64,000 bases of DNA from Marisediminicola antarctica (GTDB taxonomy: Bacteria; Actinomycetota; Actinomycetes; Actinomycetales; Microbacteriaceae): positions 1-64,000 of the forward strand of contig NZ_CP017146.1 in the NCBI RefSeq assembly GCF_009930795.1. The letters are read 5' to 3'. Under the pieces are notes generated by a model. The model saw only the letters and a list, made by a program, of their open reading frames with translations, was not told the origin of the DNA and made no database searches. Each line of letters begins with the position of its first letter. Positions within the stretch are counted from its first letter, which is position 1. Positions 43,080 through 53,540 of the stretch are shown here, piece after piece. The position numbers and the translations under genes are program-made.

Positions 43080-44905
43080 GCGCCGTGACCGACGACACCA
43101 CCCGCGGAACGCTGATCGACGGCATCCACTATCACCAGCACGACGTCGTCATCGTCGGAGCGGGCGGGGCGGGGATGCGCGCGGCGATCGAGGCCGGACC
43201 GCACGCCAACACCGCCGTCATCTCGAAGCTCTACCCGACCCGGTCACACACCGGAGCGGCGCAGGGCGGCATGGCCGCCGCGCTCGCCAACGTCGAGGAA
43301 GACAACTGGGAGTGGCACACCTTCGACACGGTCAAGGGCGGCGACTACCTCGTCGACCAGGATGCGGCGGAGATCCTCGCGAAAGAGGCCATCGACGCGG
43401 TCATCGACCTCGAGAACATGGGCCTGCCGTTCAACCGCACCCCGGATGGCAAGATCGACCAGCGCCGCTTCGGCGGCCACACGGCCGAGCATGGCAAGGC
43501 CCCCGTGCGGCGCGCGTGCTACGCCGCGGACCGCACCGGCCACATGATCCTCCAGACGCTCTACCAAAACTGCGTCAAGCACGGCATCAACTTCTTCAAC
43601 GAGTTCTACGTGCTCGACCTGCTCATGACCGACGTGCCCGGCGAGAAGAAGGGCACGACGACCCGCAAACCGTCGGGCGTCGTCGCCTACGAGCTCGCAA
43701 CCGGCGAAATCCACGTGTTCCAGGCCAAGGCGATCATCTTCGCGACCGGCGGCTACGGAAAGATCTTCAAGACGACCTCCAACGCCCACACCCTCACCGG
43801 TGACGGCGTCGGGATCATCTGGCGCAAGGGCCTCCCGCTCGAGGACATGGAGTTCTTCCAGTTCCACCCGACCGGTCTCGCCGGGCTGGGCATCCTGCTC
43901 TCCGAGGCAGCCCGCGGCGAGGGAGCGATCCTGCGCAACAGCGAGGGCGAACGCTTCATGGAACGGTACGCACCGACCATCAAGGACCTCGCGCCGCGCG
44001 ACATCATCGCTCGCTGCATGGCGACCGAGATCCGCGAGGGACGCGGCGGTGGCCCGAACAAGGACTACGTCTTCCTCGACATCACCCACCTCGAGCCCGC
44101 CGTCATCGACGCGAAGCTGCCCGACATCACCGAGTTCGCGCGCACCTACCTCGGTGTCGAGCCGTACTACGAACCCGTTCCCGTGCTGCCGACCGCGCAC
44201 TACGCGATGGGCGGCATCCCGACCAACGTCAAAGCAGAGGTGCTCAGCGACAACACCACCGTCGTCCCCGGCCTCTACGCCGCGGGCGAGTGCGCGTGCG
44301 TCAGCGTGCACGGCTCCAACCGCCTCGGCACCAACTCGCTGCTCGACATCAACGTGTTCGGCAAGCGCGCCGGCAAGAACGCCGTCGAGTACGTGAAGAC
44401 CGCCGAGTTCGTGCCGCTGCCGGTCGACCCGGCCGCCGGCGTCCTCGCCGTCCTGGCCGGGGTGCGCAAGGGCAACGGAACCGAACGGATCTCCGACATC
44501 CGTCGCGAGCTGCAGGAGTCGATGGACCGCAACGCTCAGGTCTACCGCACCGAGAAGTCGCTCAGCGAGGTTACCGAGCTCATCGAGCGCCTGCGCGCGC
44601 GGTACAAGAACATCGCGGTGCAGGACAAGGGCAAGCGATTCAACACCGACCTGCTCGAGGCCGTCGAGCTGGGCTTCCTCCTCGACCTCGCCGAGGTGCT
44701 CGTGTACTCGGCGCGCTCGCGCAAGGAGAGCCGCGGAGGACACTTCCGCGAGGACTTCCCCACGCGCGACGACGCGAACTACCTCGTGCACACCATGGCC
44801 TACCTGACGGGCGACCCCGAGTCGGCAGATGCGGGTGAGCACATCCGGCTCGACACCAAGCCGGTCGTCATCACCAACTACCCCCCGATGGAGAGGAAGT
44901 ACTGA
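43076..44905 (+). CDS. sdhA: Succinate dehydrogenase flavoprotein subunit
   Basis: Oxidises succinate to fumarate in the citric-acid cycle and passes electrons to sdhB. 609 residues; FAD dinucleotide loop [18 protein letters not shown], covalent-flavin histidine in [16 protein letters not shown] (His58), active-site HPTGL, and [13 protein letters not shown] motif. TTG start overlapping sdhD; an in-frame GTG lies at 43085. The C-terminal domain is complete. Confidence 0.96.
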   Translation: MSAVTDDTTRGTLIDGIHYHQHDVVIVGAGGAGMRAAIEAGPHANTAVISKLYPTRSHTGAAQGGMAAALANVEEDNWEWHTFDTVKGGDYLVDQDAAEILAKEAIDAVIDLENMGLPFNRTPDGKIDQRRFGGHTAEHGKAPVRRACYAADRTGHMILQTLYQNCVKHGINFFNEFYVLDLLMTDVPGEKKGTTTRKPSGVVAYELATGEIHVFQAKAIIFATGGYGKIFKTTSNAHTLTGDGVGIIWRKGLPLEDMEFFQFHPTGLAGLGILLSEAARGEGAILRNSEGERFMERYAPTIKDLAPRDIIARCMATEIREGRGGGPNKDYVFLDITHLEPAVIDAKLPDITEFARTYLGVEPYYEPVPVLPTAHYAMGGIPTNVKAEVLSDNTTVVPGLYAAGECACVSVHGSNRLGTNSLLDINVFGKRAGKNAVEYVKTAEFVPLPVDPAAGVLAVLAGVRKGNGTERISDIRRELQESMDRNAQVYRTEKSLSEVTELIERLRARYKNIAVQDKGKRFNTDLLEAVELGFLLDLAEVLVYSARSRKESRGGHFREDFPTRDDANYLVHTMAYLTGDPESADAGEHIRLDTKPVVITNYPPMERKY

Positions 44906-45660
44906 TGAGCGCTCCAACGCTCGAGCGTGAAAGCTCCGCACCCGAGGTCATCCCCACCTTCACCGCGACGCTGATCATCAGGCGCTTCGACCCTGAGGTG
45001 GACACGGAGCCGCGCTGGGAGGACTTCGATGTCGAGGTCTATCCGACCGACCGCGTGCTCGACGCCCTGCACAAGATCAAGTGGGAGCAGGATGGCTCGC
45101 TCACGTTCCGCCGCTCCTGTGCACACGGCGTGTGCGGCTCGGATGCGATGCGCATCAACGGCCGCAACCGCCTTGCCTGCAAGACGCTGATCAAGGACCT
45201 CGACCTGTCGAAGCCGATCTACGTCGAGGCGATCAAGGGCCTGCCGCTCGAAAAAGACCTCATCGTCAACATGGATCCGTTCTTCAAGAGCTTCGCCGAC
45301 GTGCAGCCGTTCCTCATCGCGGCGAGCAAGCCCGACAAGGAGCGCCGCCAGAGTCCCGCCGAGCGCGAGCGCTTCGACGACACCACCAAGTGCATCCTCT
45401 GCGCCGCGTGCACCTCGAGCTGCCCCGTGTTCTGGACCGACGGACAGTACTTCGGACCGGCTGCGATCGTGAACGCGCACCGCTTCATCTTCGACTCGCG
45501 CGACGAGGGAGCCCAGGTCCGCCTCGACATTCTCAACGACAAGGAGGGCGTGTGGCGCTGCCGCACGACCTTCAACTGCACCGAGGCATGCCCCCGCGGC
45601 ATCCAGGTGACCCAGGCGATCTCCGAGGTCAAACAAGCCATTATGCGCGGCAAGCCCTAG
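44905..45660 (+). CDS. sdhB: Succinate dehydrogenase iron-sulfur subunit
   Basis: 251 residues. 2Fe-2S ligands lie in SCAHGVCGSDAM with NRLAC; the 4Fe-4S and 3Fe-4S ligands lie in CILCAACTSSCPVFW and CTEACPRGI. It carries electrons from the flavin to the membrane quinone site. The ATG shares one base with the sdhA stop. A strong terminator follows within 20 bases. Confidence 0.96.
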   Translation: MSAPTLERESSAPEVIPTFTATLIIRRFDPEVDTEPRWEDFDVEVYPTDRVLDALHKIKWEQDGSLTFRRSCAHGVCGSDAMRINGRNRLACKTLIKDLDLSKPIYVEAIKGLPLEKDLIVNMDPFFKSFADVQPFLIAASKPDKERRQSPAERERFDDTTKCILCAACTSSCPVFWTDGQYFGPAAIVNAHRFIFDSRDEGAQVRLDILNDKEGVWRCRTTFNCTEACPRGIQVTQAISEVKQAIMRGKP

Positions 45661-45675
45661 CGAGCACAACACAGA

Positions 45676-45708
45676 AGCGGGGCCGACCCACTCGGCCCCG
45701 CTTTTTTG
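45676..45708 (+). terminator. Intrinsic terminator of sdhCDAB
   Basis: AGCGGGGCCGA (45676-45686), loop CCCAC, TCGGCCCCGCT (45692-45702), then a run of T to 45707. An 11-bp GC-rich perfect stem with U-tract is a textbook Rho-independent terminator just after sdhB. Confidence 0.95.
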
Positions 45709-45717
45709 TTGCTGCCA

Positions 45718-45753
45718 GCTGAGCAGGTCGCCCAGCGACCGTGTCGAAACCGG
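45718..45753. repeat. REP-like family C element, best-preserved copy
   Basis: GCTGAGCAGGTCGC, CCA, GCGACCGTGTCGAAACCGG: a stem GGTCGC/GCGACC (45726-45731 with 45735-45740) with flanks TGAGCAG and GTGTCGAAACC that recur in the other copies. It sits between convergent sdhB and ptsI, right at the ptsI stop. Confidence 0.75.
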
Positions 45754-47406
45754 CTAATCCAGAACCGGCCCGGCCGCTGCCGCCCTCGCTCCGGCTGCCG
45801 ACCGGGCCGCGAGCGCACGCGCGGCTCGCGCCTTCGCCTGGTCGAGCGTGACATCCCTGAGCGCCGCGCGCACGTCCGCGAGCGCGGCGGGCGTCATCGA
45901 CAGGCTCGTCGCGCCGAGGCCGACGAGCACGATCGCGAGCTCGGGGTCGGCCGCGGCCTCGCCGCAGATGCCGACAGGCTTGCCGACCGCGGCTCCGGCG
46001 TCACCGAGCATCTTGACCAGGCGCAGCACAGCGGGGTGCCACGGGTCCTGGAACGAGGCGACGCTGCCCAGCATCCGATCCGCGGCCATCGTGTACTGCG
46101 TCAGGTCGTTGGTTCCAATGCTGACGAAGTCGGCCGAATCGAACACCTGGTCGGCGACGAGCGCGAGGGAGGGCACCTCGGCCATCACCCCGACGGTCGT
46201 GAGTCCCAGTTCGCGGCCGAGGTTGACGAAGTACTCGCTTTCCTCGGAGTCGGACACCATCGGCGCCATCACCCACAGCTCGGCCTCGGTCTCGGCATCC
46301 GCCGCGGCAAGCGCCACCAGCTGGTCGTGCAGAATGTGCTCGCTCGCCCTCAGCGCACGCAGCCCGCGGAGCCCGAGAGCCGGGTTCTCCTCGTGCGCGT
46401 CATTGAGGAAGCTCAACGGTTTGTCGGCACCGGCGTCGAGCGCCCGGACGACGACCTTCTTGCCGGCGAAGTGGCGCAAGAGCTCGGTGTACTTCTTCTG
46501 CTGATCGGCGACGGTCGGCGCAGACTTCGAGTCGAGAAAGAGGAACTCGGTGCGGAACAGACCGACACCCTCCGCACCGAGGGCGACCGCGTCCGCGGCA
46601 TCCGCCGGGTTGCCGAGGTTCGCCAGCAGCGGGATTTTCGTACCGTCGGCGAGGGCGCCGTCGGTGATCGGGGCCGACAGCGCGGCCGCGCGCGAGGCGA
46701 TGCGGGCGCGGGCATCTTCGAGCAGCTCGCGTCCCGGCTCGATCGTGATCACTCCGATGGAGGCATCCGCGAGCACCTGCGTGCCCTCCTTGATGGTCAG
46801 CGCGTTGACGACGCCGACGATGGCGGGGATCGACTTGGATCGGGCAAGGATAGCGGTGTGGCTGGTCGGCCCGCCGTCGCGGGTGATCAGGGCGAGCACC
46901 TTCGCGAGGTCGAGCAGGGCCGTGTCGGCGGGGGCGAGGTCGCGGGCGACGAGGATGAACGGCTCGTCGCTCTCGGGGATGCCTGGGGCTGCGACGCCGC
47001 GCAGCCGGGCGATAATCCGCTGCGAGACGTCGCCGAGGTCGGTAGCACGCTCGGCCATGTAGCCACCCATGCCGGTGAGGAGGTCCTGGAACGTCACGAA
47101 TGCCTCGAACACGGCCCGCTCGCCGGTGGTGCCGGCGTTGATCCTCTCCTTGACGTCATCGGCGAGGGAGGGGTCCTGCGCCATCATCGCGGCAGCCTCG
47201 AGCACCTCTTGAGCCGCTCCGCCGGCCTTGGTCCCGCGCTGCATCAGATCGTCTGCAACCGCCGTGAACGCGGCGGAGACCGCGGCGTATTCTGCGTCGG
47301 CGTCACCGCCATGCGTGCCGGGCTCGGGATCCGCGAGAGGCTCCGGCATTCTCATGACGGGCCCAATCGCGAGGCCCCGGCCCACTCCAATGCCGTTAAG
47401 TTGCAT
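45754..47406 (-). CDS. ptsI: Phosphoenolpyruvate--protein phosphotransferase (enzyme I)
   Basis: Starts the PTS phosphorelay by moving phosphate from PEP to HPr. 550 residues; phospho-histidine in DGGPTSHTAILARS (His183), PEP-site GLFRTEFLFLD, AMVSDSEES-type region and the catalytic cysteine in GICGEAAADPELA. The ATG at 47406 (MQLNGIG) has GGAAGAG upstream; longer readings lack homology. It is unlinked to HPr here and would serve the IIA/IIB pair at 24384-25099. Confidence 0.95.
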   Translation of the reverse strand: MQLNGIGVGRGLAIGPVMRMPEPLADPEPGTHGGDADAEYAAVSAAFTAVADDLMQRGTKAGGAAQEVLEAAAMMAQDPSLADDVKERINAGTTGERAVFEAFVTFQDLLTGMGGYMAERATDLGDVSQRIIARLRGVAAPGIPESDEPFILVARDLAPADTALLDLAKVLALITRDGGPTSHTAILARSKSIPAIVGVVNALTIKEGTQVLADASIGVITIEPGRELLEDARARIASRAAALSAPITDGALADGTKIPLLANLGNPADAADAVALGAEGVGLFRTEFLFLDSKSAPTVADQQKKYTELLRHFAGKKVVVRALDAGADKPLSFLNDAHEENPALGLRGLRALRASEHILHDQLVALAAADAETEAELWVMAPMVSDSEESEYFVNLGRELGLTTVGVMAEVPSLALVADQVFDSADFVSIGTNDLTQYTMAADRMLGSVASFQDPWHPAVLRLVKMLGDAGAAVGKPVGICGEAAADPELAIVLVGLGATSLSMTPAALADVRAALRDVTLDQAKARAARALAARSAAGARAAAAGPVLD

Positions 47407-47516
47407 GATTCGCTCTTCCGATCTCGACACGTTCGCGGGCGCGCAGCTTGTGTGGTCGCCTCGCACGGCCACACCGTTAGGCATCAGCCTAGACCTCGGC
47501 TTGTTACGCTGGGCCA

Positions 47517-48584
47517 ATGGCAGAGTCCTCCACCGATCACGCCCCGGCAGAGCAGATTGGTGGCGTCTCCGGCATCGTCTCGAAGGTCACGCAGCTCAAG
47601 CTCGTTCGGGTGTTCACGTACTACATCTCGCGGCGCGGTGTCCTCCTCGCCTTCGGTCTCTCCTACCAAGCGCTCTTCGCTACCTTCGCCGCACTCTGGG
47701 TGGCGTTCTCGATTGCCGGGCTCGTTCTCCAGAACAATATCGGGCTGCGCGATTCGCTCATCATGGCGGTGTCCCAATCGGTGCCGGGGCTCATCGACAA
47801 CGGCGACGGATCCGGTGCCGTCGACCCGGATGTGCTCCTCGGCGCGAACGTGTTCGGCTGGACCGGAGCGCTCGCGCTTGTGATCCTGATCGCCACCGCC
47901 ATCGGCTGGCTGGACTCTGCCCGCGGCGCGGTACGCGAGATCTTTGACATCGGCATCCTCAAGGCCAATTTCGCGCTCCAGAAGCTCAAAGACCTCGGCT
48001 TCGGAGTCGCGTTCGGCATCGCCCTGCTCGCGTCGACCACGTTGTCCGCGGCCACCACCTGGCTGATCGGCACTGTGCTGCCTCTCGTCGGGATCGACTC
48101 CGACTCCGCGCTCTCGATCACGCTGGGCCGGATCGTCGGGCTGCTCATCGTGCTCGCGATCGACACTCTGCTGCTTGCGGCGATCTACCGTCTTCTGGCG
48201 CAGGTACCCATTCCCCGCTCGAAGCTGCTCCAGGGGGCCCTCATCGGCGGCGTCGCGATCGGGCTGCTCAAGCTGCTGGGTGGCGCCGTTATCGGCGGGA
48301 CCGGCAACAACCCGCTTCTCGCCTCGTTCGCGGTGATCGTCGGTCTGCTCATCTGGTTCAATATCGTCTGCCAGCTGATCCTGCTCTGCGCAGCCTGGAT
48401 CGCCGTCGGCATGAACGACAGCGGCATCCCAGCCGACCCGGAGGCCGCCGAGAAGGCGCGGCTGCAGCGGGAGCGCATCGCCGAGCTCGAGCGCATTGCC
48501 GCGGAGGCGAGGAAGCCCGGTGTGTTCGCCAGAATGGTGCGGCGACTCGACCCGCGGCGGAGCGACGCCGACCGCGCAAAATAG
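47517..48584 (+). CDS. YihY/BrkB-family membrane protein
   Basis: 355 residues with six membrane helices (first near residue 50) and a charged C-terminal tail (RLQRERIAELERIAAEAR). Core motifs are FTYYISRRGVLLAFGLSYQALFA (read as two adjoining segments) and WFNIVCQLILLCAAWIAVG. Despite older labels as ribonuclease BN or serum-resistance protein, the role is unsettled. It precedes xth, with which it may be co-transcribed (9-base gap). Confidence 0.85.
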   Translation: MAESSTDHAPAEQIGGVSGIVSKVTQLKLVRVFTYYISRRGVLLAFGLSYQALFATFAALWVAFSIAGLVLQNNIGLRDSLIMAVSQSVPGLIDNGDGSGAVDPDVLLGANVFGWTGALALVILIATAIGWLDSARGAVREIFDIGILKANFALQKLKDLGFGVAFGIALLASTTLSAATTWLIGTVLPLVGIDSDSALSITLGRIVGLLIVLAIDTLLLAAIYRLLAQVPIPRSKLLQGALIGGVAIGLLKLLGGAVIGGTGNNPLLASFAVIVGLLIWFNIVCQLILLCAAWIAVGMNDSGIPADPEAAEKARLQRERIAELERIAAEARKPGVFARMVRRLDPRRSDADRAK

Positions 48585-48593
48585 GATTGACCA

Positions 48594-49439
48594 ATGACCA
48601 CTCCGCTGCGCGTCGCCTCCGTCAATACGAACGGTGTCCGTGCCGCGTTCCGTAAGGGGATGGGCGAGTGGCTCGACGGGCGCGGGATCGACATCCTCGC
48701 GATGCAGGAGGTGCGGGCAGCAACCGAGGACCTCGAGAGGCTGCTTGGCCCCGAGTGGAACATCCTGCACGACGCGGCAACAGCGAAAGGGCGCGCGGGC
48801 GTCGCGATCGCCTCGCGCGGCACCGCGAGCATCCACCGGGTCTCGCTCGGCGCCGACGACTTCGACAGCGCCGGACGCTGGCTCGAGGCCGACTACGCGG
48901 TCGGCGGGCAGATCGTTACGGTCGTAAGCACTTATGTGCACTCGGGGGAGGTTGATACCCCCAAGCAGGAGGAGAAGTACAAGTTCCTGGATGCGATGGA
49001 GGTGCGCCTGCCCGAGCTCGCCGCCCACTCGAATCTCGCGCTTGTGGTCGGCGACCTCAATGTGGGCCACCGCGAGCTCGACATCAAGAACTGGAAGGGC
49101 AACCGCAAGAATGCGGGCTTCCTCCCGCGCGAGCGGGCCTACTTCGACCGGTTCCTCGGCCCGCTCGGCGAGGACGTCACCGGTATCGACGGCTCGACCG
49201 GACCGGGACTCGGGTGGGTCGACATCGGCCGGCGCGACGCCGGCGAGGTGGAGGGTCCCTATACCTGGTGGAGCCAGCGGGGCAAGGCCTTCGATACCGA
49301 CACCGGATGGCGGCTCGACTACCAGCTCGCCACTGCCGCACTCGCCGAGACCGCGACGGGATACACGATCGATCGTGCCGACGCCTACGACACGCGGTGG
49401 TCCGACCACGCCCCGGTCGTCGTCGACTACGCCATCTGA
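48594..49439 (+). CDS. xthA: Exodeoxyribonuclease III / AP endonuclease
   Basis: DNA-repair enzyme cutting at abasic sites. 281 residues of the endonuclease/exonuclease/phosphatase fold: metal-binding Glu in DILAMQEVRA, VVGDLNVGHRELDIKN, GRRDAGEVEG-type RxxGxxYTWW region and the WSDHAPVVVDYAI end. ATG at 48594. It lies between the YihY gene and trpS on the same strand. Confidence 0.93.
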   Translation: MTTPLRVASVNTNGVRAAFRKGMGEWLDGRGIDILAMQEVRAATEDLERLLGPEWNILHDAATAKGRAGVAIASRGTASIHRVSLGADDFDSAGRWLEADYAVGGQIVTVVSTYVHSGEVDTPKQEEKYKFLDAMEVRLPELAAHSNLALVVGDLNVGHRELDIKNWKGNRKNAGFLPRERAYFDRFLGPLGEDVTGIDGSTGPGLGWVDIGRRDAGEVEGPYTWWSQRGKAFDTDTGWRLDYQLATAALAETATGYTIDRADAYDTRWSDHAPVVVDYAI

Positions 49440-50474
<1,035 letters not shown>

Positions 50475-50497
50475 CGCACTGTCGTCCCCCGCTGCGC

Positions 50498-50531
50498 CGG
50501 TTGAGCAGGTGATTCCCAGCGCTGCTCACGC
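50498..50531. repeat. REP-like family C copy after trpS
   Basis: GCCGGTTGAGCAGGTGATTC then CCAGCGCTGCTCACGC: GAGCAG and CTGCTC arms form an imperfect hairpin. It begins about 24 bases after the trpS stop and precedes the DoxX operon. Confidence 0.6.
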
Positions 50532-50588
50532 ATTGATCATTGTGCTCGAAGCCCAATACGGCTTGACTGGACGGGTCGAGAGGAACCC

Positions 50589-51125
50589 ATGTCAGCAGCG
50601 GCGAGTCCACTGGTTGATGGTCCCGGTTTGACGCGCGCGTCGGCTGTCATGATCGCGGTTCTCCGCTGCGGCGTCGCTCTCATGTGGATACAGAATGTTG
50701 CGTGGAAGGTGCCCCCGGATTTCGGCCGGGCGAATAACAACGGCCTGTTCTTTTGGGCCAGCCTGGCAGTCGAGCATCCGGTGTTCGCCCCGTATTCGGC
50801 GTTCGTCGATGGGGTAGTGCTGCCGAACATCGAGGTTTTCGGCTGGTTTACGCTTCTCATCGAGGCCGGGTTGGGCGCTTTTCTGCTCATCGGTCTCGCC
50901 ACTCGGTTCTGGGCCATCGTCGGGATAGGCCAGACACTCGCGATCACGCTTTCGGTTCTGTTCGCGCCGAACGAGTGGCACTGGTCGTACTACCTGATGG
51001 GGCTTGCACACCTCGCAATCTTCGCGACTGCCGCCGGGCGCAGCTACGGAGTCGACGGGGTAATGCGCGAGACGTGGTCGGCGTCATCCGGTCGACTATC
51101 ACGGCTCATGATGAGGCTGTCATGA
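50589..51125 (+). CDS. DoxX-like membrane protein
   Basis: 178 residues with four helices: about 20-38 (VLRCGVALMWIQNVAWKV), 85-105, 110-127 and 138-150. DoxX/TQO small-subunit-like proteins associate with thiosulfate:quinone oxidoreductase or with redox partners in the membrane. Here it opens a five-gene overlapping operon with a TusA-like radical SAM protein, which makes a sulfur or redox role plausible. The stop overlaps the next ATG (ATGA). Confidence 0.75.
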   Translation: MSAAASPLVDGPGLTRASAVMIAVLRCGVALMWIQNVAWKVPPDFGRANNNGLFFWASLAVEHPVFAPYSAFVDGVVLPNIEVFGWFTLLIEAGLGAFLLIGLATRFWAIVGIGQTLAITLSVLFAPNEWHWSYYLMGLAHLAIFATAAGRSYGVDGVMRETWSASSGRLSRLMMRLS

Positions 51126-51559
51126 CCGGCGGATCCGGCGCATCCGGCGCATCCGGCGCATCCGGCGCATCCGGCGCATCGAATGCGCGCGACCGCGCGG
51201 CGATAGTAATCGGGGCCGCCGCAATCGTGCTTGCCGGCTTCGTCTTCGGTGCCGCTCTTCCGACGGAGTTTCGGTTCATGAACATCGGACCGGTCGGCGC
51301 GGGCCTCCTCGTGGCCGGCGGCGTTCTCTCGATCGCGAGCGGCATCATCAGGCAACGGATGCTGCGATTGATCGCCGGAGCTCTTCTCACCGGGGCCGCA
51401 CTCGTGCAGCTCGTGGGCCTCGCTGTCTCGATCCGGCCTCTCGGCGGTGACGCCTCGGCAATCGCCGTCATCGGCGGCCTCGGCATCGGACTCCTCGTAC
51501 TCTCACTCCTACCATCTCCCTCAACCCAGCCGCATGACCCGACGAAAGGCAATCCGTGA
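51122..51559 (+). CDS. Small membrane protein with Gly-Ala-Ser repeat N-terminus
   Basis: 145 residues. The N-terminus is a GSGASGASGAS repeat coded by a 9-bp tandem DNA unit (GGCGCATCC, about 51135-51178). Four hydrophobic helices follow (about 27-46, 56-73, 81-102, 112-128), then a hydrophilic tail. The ATG at 51122 is fixed by the 4-base overlap with the DoxX stop and by the next gene's overlap. No family recognised. Confidence 0.65.
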   Translation: MTGGSGASGASGASGASGASNARDRAAIVIGAAAIVLAGFVFGAALPTEFRFMNIGPVGAGLLVAGGVLSIASGIIRQRMLRLIAGALLTGAALVQLVGLAVSIRPLGGDASAIAVIGGLGIGLLVLSLLPSPSTQPHDPTKGNP

Positions 51560-52731
51560 TCGACACCGCCGAACTACTGGATCCCGTCTTGGAGATCGCC
51601 CGCGACCACGCGCACGATGTCGACACCGCTGGACGGTTTCCGGAGGAAGCGGTCGGCGCGTTGCGGTCATCCGGGTTGCTCGGACTGACTTTGCCTGCCG
51701 AGGTCGGCGGGCTGGGCCAAGGACCGCGGGAGCTCGTACGGGTGGCCAGTGCGCTCGCTGGTGCGTGCGGATCGACCGCGATGATCTACCTCATGCACGT
51801 GAGTGCCGCGATGCCAGTCGCGGCCGCGCCCCCCGACGGGATGCCTGGACTGCTCGAGGATCTCGCGAGTGGCCGCTCGCTTGCCTCGCTGGCGTTCTCC
51901 GAAGCGGGTTCGCGCTCTCACTTCTGGGCACCGGTTTCGCGTGCGACAACGACGCCAGGGGGAATCCGGGTCTCCGCGAAGAAGAGCTGGGTGACGTCGG
52001 CTGGCCATGCTGACGTGTACGTCATCTCCACGGGCACGCCAGATGCAGAGGGTGTGGATCTCTTCGCGATCCCGGCCGGATCGACCGGCCTCACGATCGA
52101 TCGCCCGTGGAGCGGTATGGGCTTTCGCGGAAACTCCTCAAGCCCGATGACCGTCGAGGTCGACACGACCGGGCAGTTCCGTCTGGGGTCCGCGGGTGGC
52201 GGTTTCGATCTGATGATGGGCCACGTGCTGCCGTGGTTCAACCTGGGCAACTCCGCGGTGTCGATCGGCCTCAGCAGAGCGGCGGTCGATGCCGCCGTGC
52301 GTCACACGATGGGAGCGCGGCTCGAGCACCTCGATGAGAGCCTGTCGGCATTGCCGACCATCCGGGCACAGCTCGCGAAGATGTCGATCGATCTCGCCAA
52401 CGCGAGCGCGTATCTCGACATTGCAGCGGGAAAGGTCGCCGATCCCGAGGACGACACGCCTCTCTTCGTGCTGGGCAGCAAGGCATCGTCAAACGATGCT
52501 GCACTGCGCATCACGGATGTCGCCATGCGCGTGTGCGGAGGGGCGGCCTTCTCCGAGCACCTGCAGATCGATCGCTACTTCCGCGACGCACGAGCAGGAC
52601 ACGTGATGGCCCCGACATCCGACGTGCTCTATGAGTTCTACGGTCGGGCGATCACCGGCAGACCACTCTTCGACGCGCCGAAGCCCGCCGCTGCGGCCCG
52701 GCAGGCCGAGACGGCCGGGGCAGCGGCATGA
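51556..52731 (+). CDS. Acyl-CoA dehydrogenase-like flavoprotein
   Basis: 391 residues with the ACAD fold: N-terminal helical domain (LRSSGLLGLTLPAEVGGLG), middle beta domain (LAFSEAGSRSHFW, KKSWVTSAGHADVYVIS) and C-terminal helices ending in RVCGGAAFSEHLQIDRYFRD and APTSDVLYEFYGR. It could oxidise an acyl thioester, but relatives such as DszC/SfnB are flavin monooxygenases, and the operon has no CoA ligase or thiolase. GTG start overlapping the previous stop. Confidence 0.8.
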   Translation: MIDTAELLDPVLEIARDHAHDVDTAGRFPEEAVGALRSSGLLGLTLPAEVGGLGQGPRELVRVASALAGACGSTAMIYLMHVSAAMPVAAAPPDGMPGLLEDLASGRSLASLAFSEAGSRSHFWAPVSRATTTPGGIRVSAKKSWVTSAGHADVYVISTGTPDAEGVDLFAIPAGSTGLTIDRPWSGMGFRGNSSSPMTVEVDTTGQFRLGSAGGGFDLMMGHVLPWFNLGNSAVSIGLSRAAVDAAVRHTMGARLEHLDESLSALPTIRAQLAKMSIDLANASAYLDIAAGKVADPEDDTPLFVLGSKASSNDAALRITDVAMRVCGGAAFSEHLQIDRYFRDARAGHVMAPTSDVLYEFYGRAITGRPLFDAPKPAAAARQAETAGAAA

Positions 52732-53540
52732 CCGCTCCACTGGTCATCGGCTCGGTCGCCTACTCGCCCAACGTCGTGCCGATCTGGGAAGGAATGCGGG
52801 ACTACTTCGCCCAGACCTCGACACCGATCGACTTCGTGCTGTTCTCCAACTACGGCAGACAGGTTGATGCTCTGATCTCCGGCTCGCTCGATCTCGCCTG
52901 GAACACCAATCTCGCCTGGATACGCACCGCCGCCCAAACCGACGGTGCGTGCCGTGCACTCGCGTCGCGCGACACGGATCTCGTGTTCACGACCGTGTTC
53001 GTCGCTCGAACAGGGAGCGGGTTCACCTCGCTCGAGAGCCTCCGGGGCCGCCGCCTCGTTCTCGGATCGCGCGATTCGGCACAGGCGGCGATCCTGCCCG
53101 TTCACTTCCTGCGCGAGGCAGGGTTGAGTGAGGGGGACGTGAATCTCACCCGGATCGACAGCGACGTGGGAAAGCACGGCGACACCGGCCGGAGTGAGCT
53201 CGACGCTCTGCGCGCAGTGCTCGACGATCGAGCGGATGCCGCCGCGATCGGCATCAACACCTGGCAGGCGATCGGGCGCGGCGAGTTGCTGCCGGGCGCC
53301 TTCGAATCGTTCTGGACTTCGCCCGAGTACAGCCACTGCACCTTCACCGCGATGCCGTCGCTGGAGATCGAGCGCGCGGATCCCTGGGTCGCGAATCTGC
53401 TTGCCATGGACTGGGAGAATCCTCAGCATCGACCGATCATGGAGATGGAGGGCCTCGAAGCCTGGGTGCCGCCGAGGCTCGAGGGCTACGCGTCACTTGT
53501 CGCAGCCGTGCGTGAGCAGGGAATTGCCGCTCGATGGTGA
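52728..53540 (+). CDS. PhnD-like (type II periplasmic-binding fold) protein without signal peptide
   Basis: 270 residues of the PhnD/SsuA-like substrate-binding fold: IGSVAYSPNVVPIWEGMRDYF, YGRQVDALISGSLDLAWNTN, LVFTTVFVARTGSGF then LESLRGRRLVLGS. It begins directly with the mature fold (MTAPLVIGS), so there is no signal peptide or lipobox, and no ABC permease or ATPase accompanies it. A cytosolic ligand-binding or delivery role is therefore more likely than import. The stop overlaps the radical SAM gene by 7 bases. Confidence 0.75.
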   Translation: MTAPLVIGSVAYSPNVVPIWEGMRDYFAQTSTPIDFVLFSNYGRQVDALISGSLDLAWNTNLAWIRTAAQTDGACRALASRDTDLVFTTVFVARTGSGFTSLESLRGRRLVLGSRDSAQAAILPVHFLREAGLSEGDVNLTRIDSDVGKHGDTGRSELDALRAVLDDRADAAAIGINTWQAIGRGELLPGAFESFWTSPEYSHCTFTAMPSLEIERADPWVANLLAMDWENPQHRPIMEMEGLEAWVPPRLEGYASLVAAVREQGIAARW

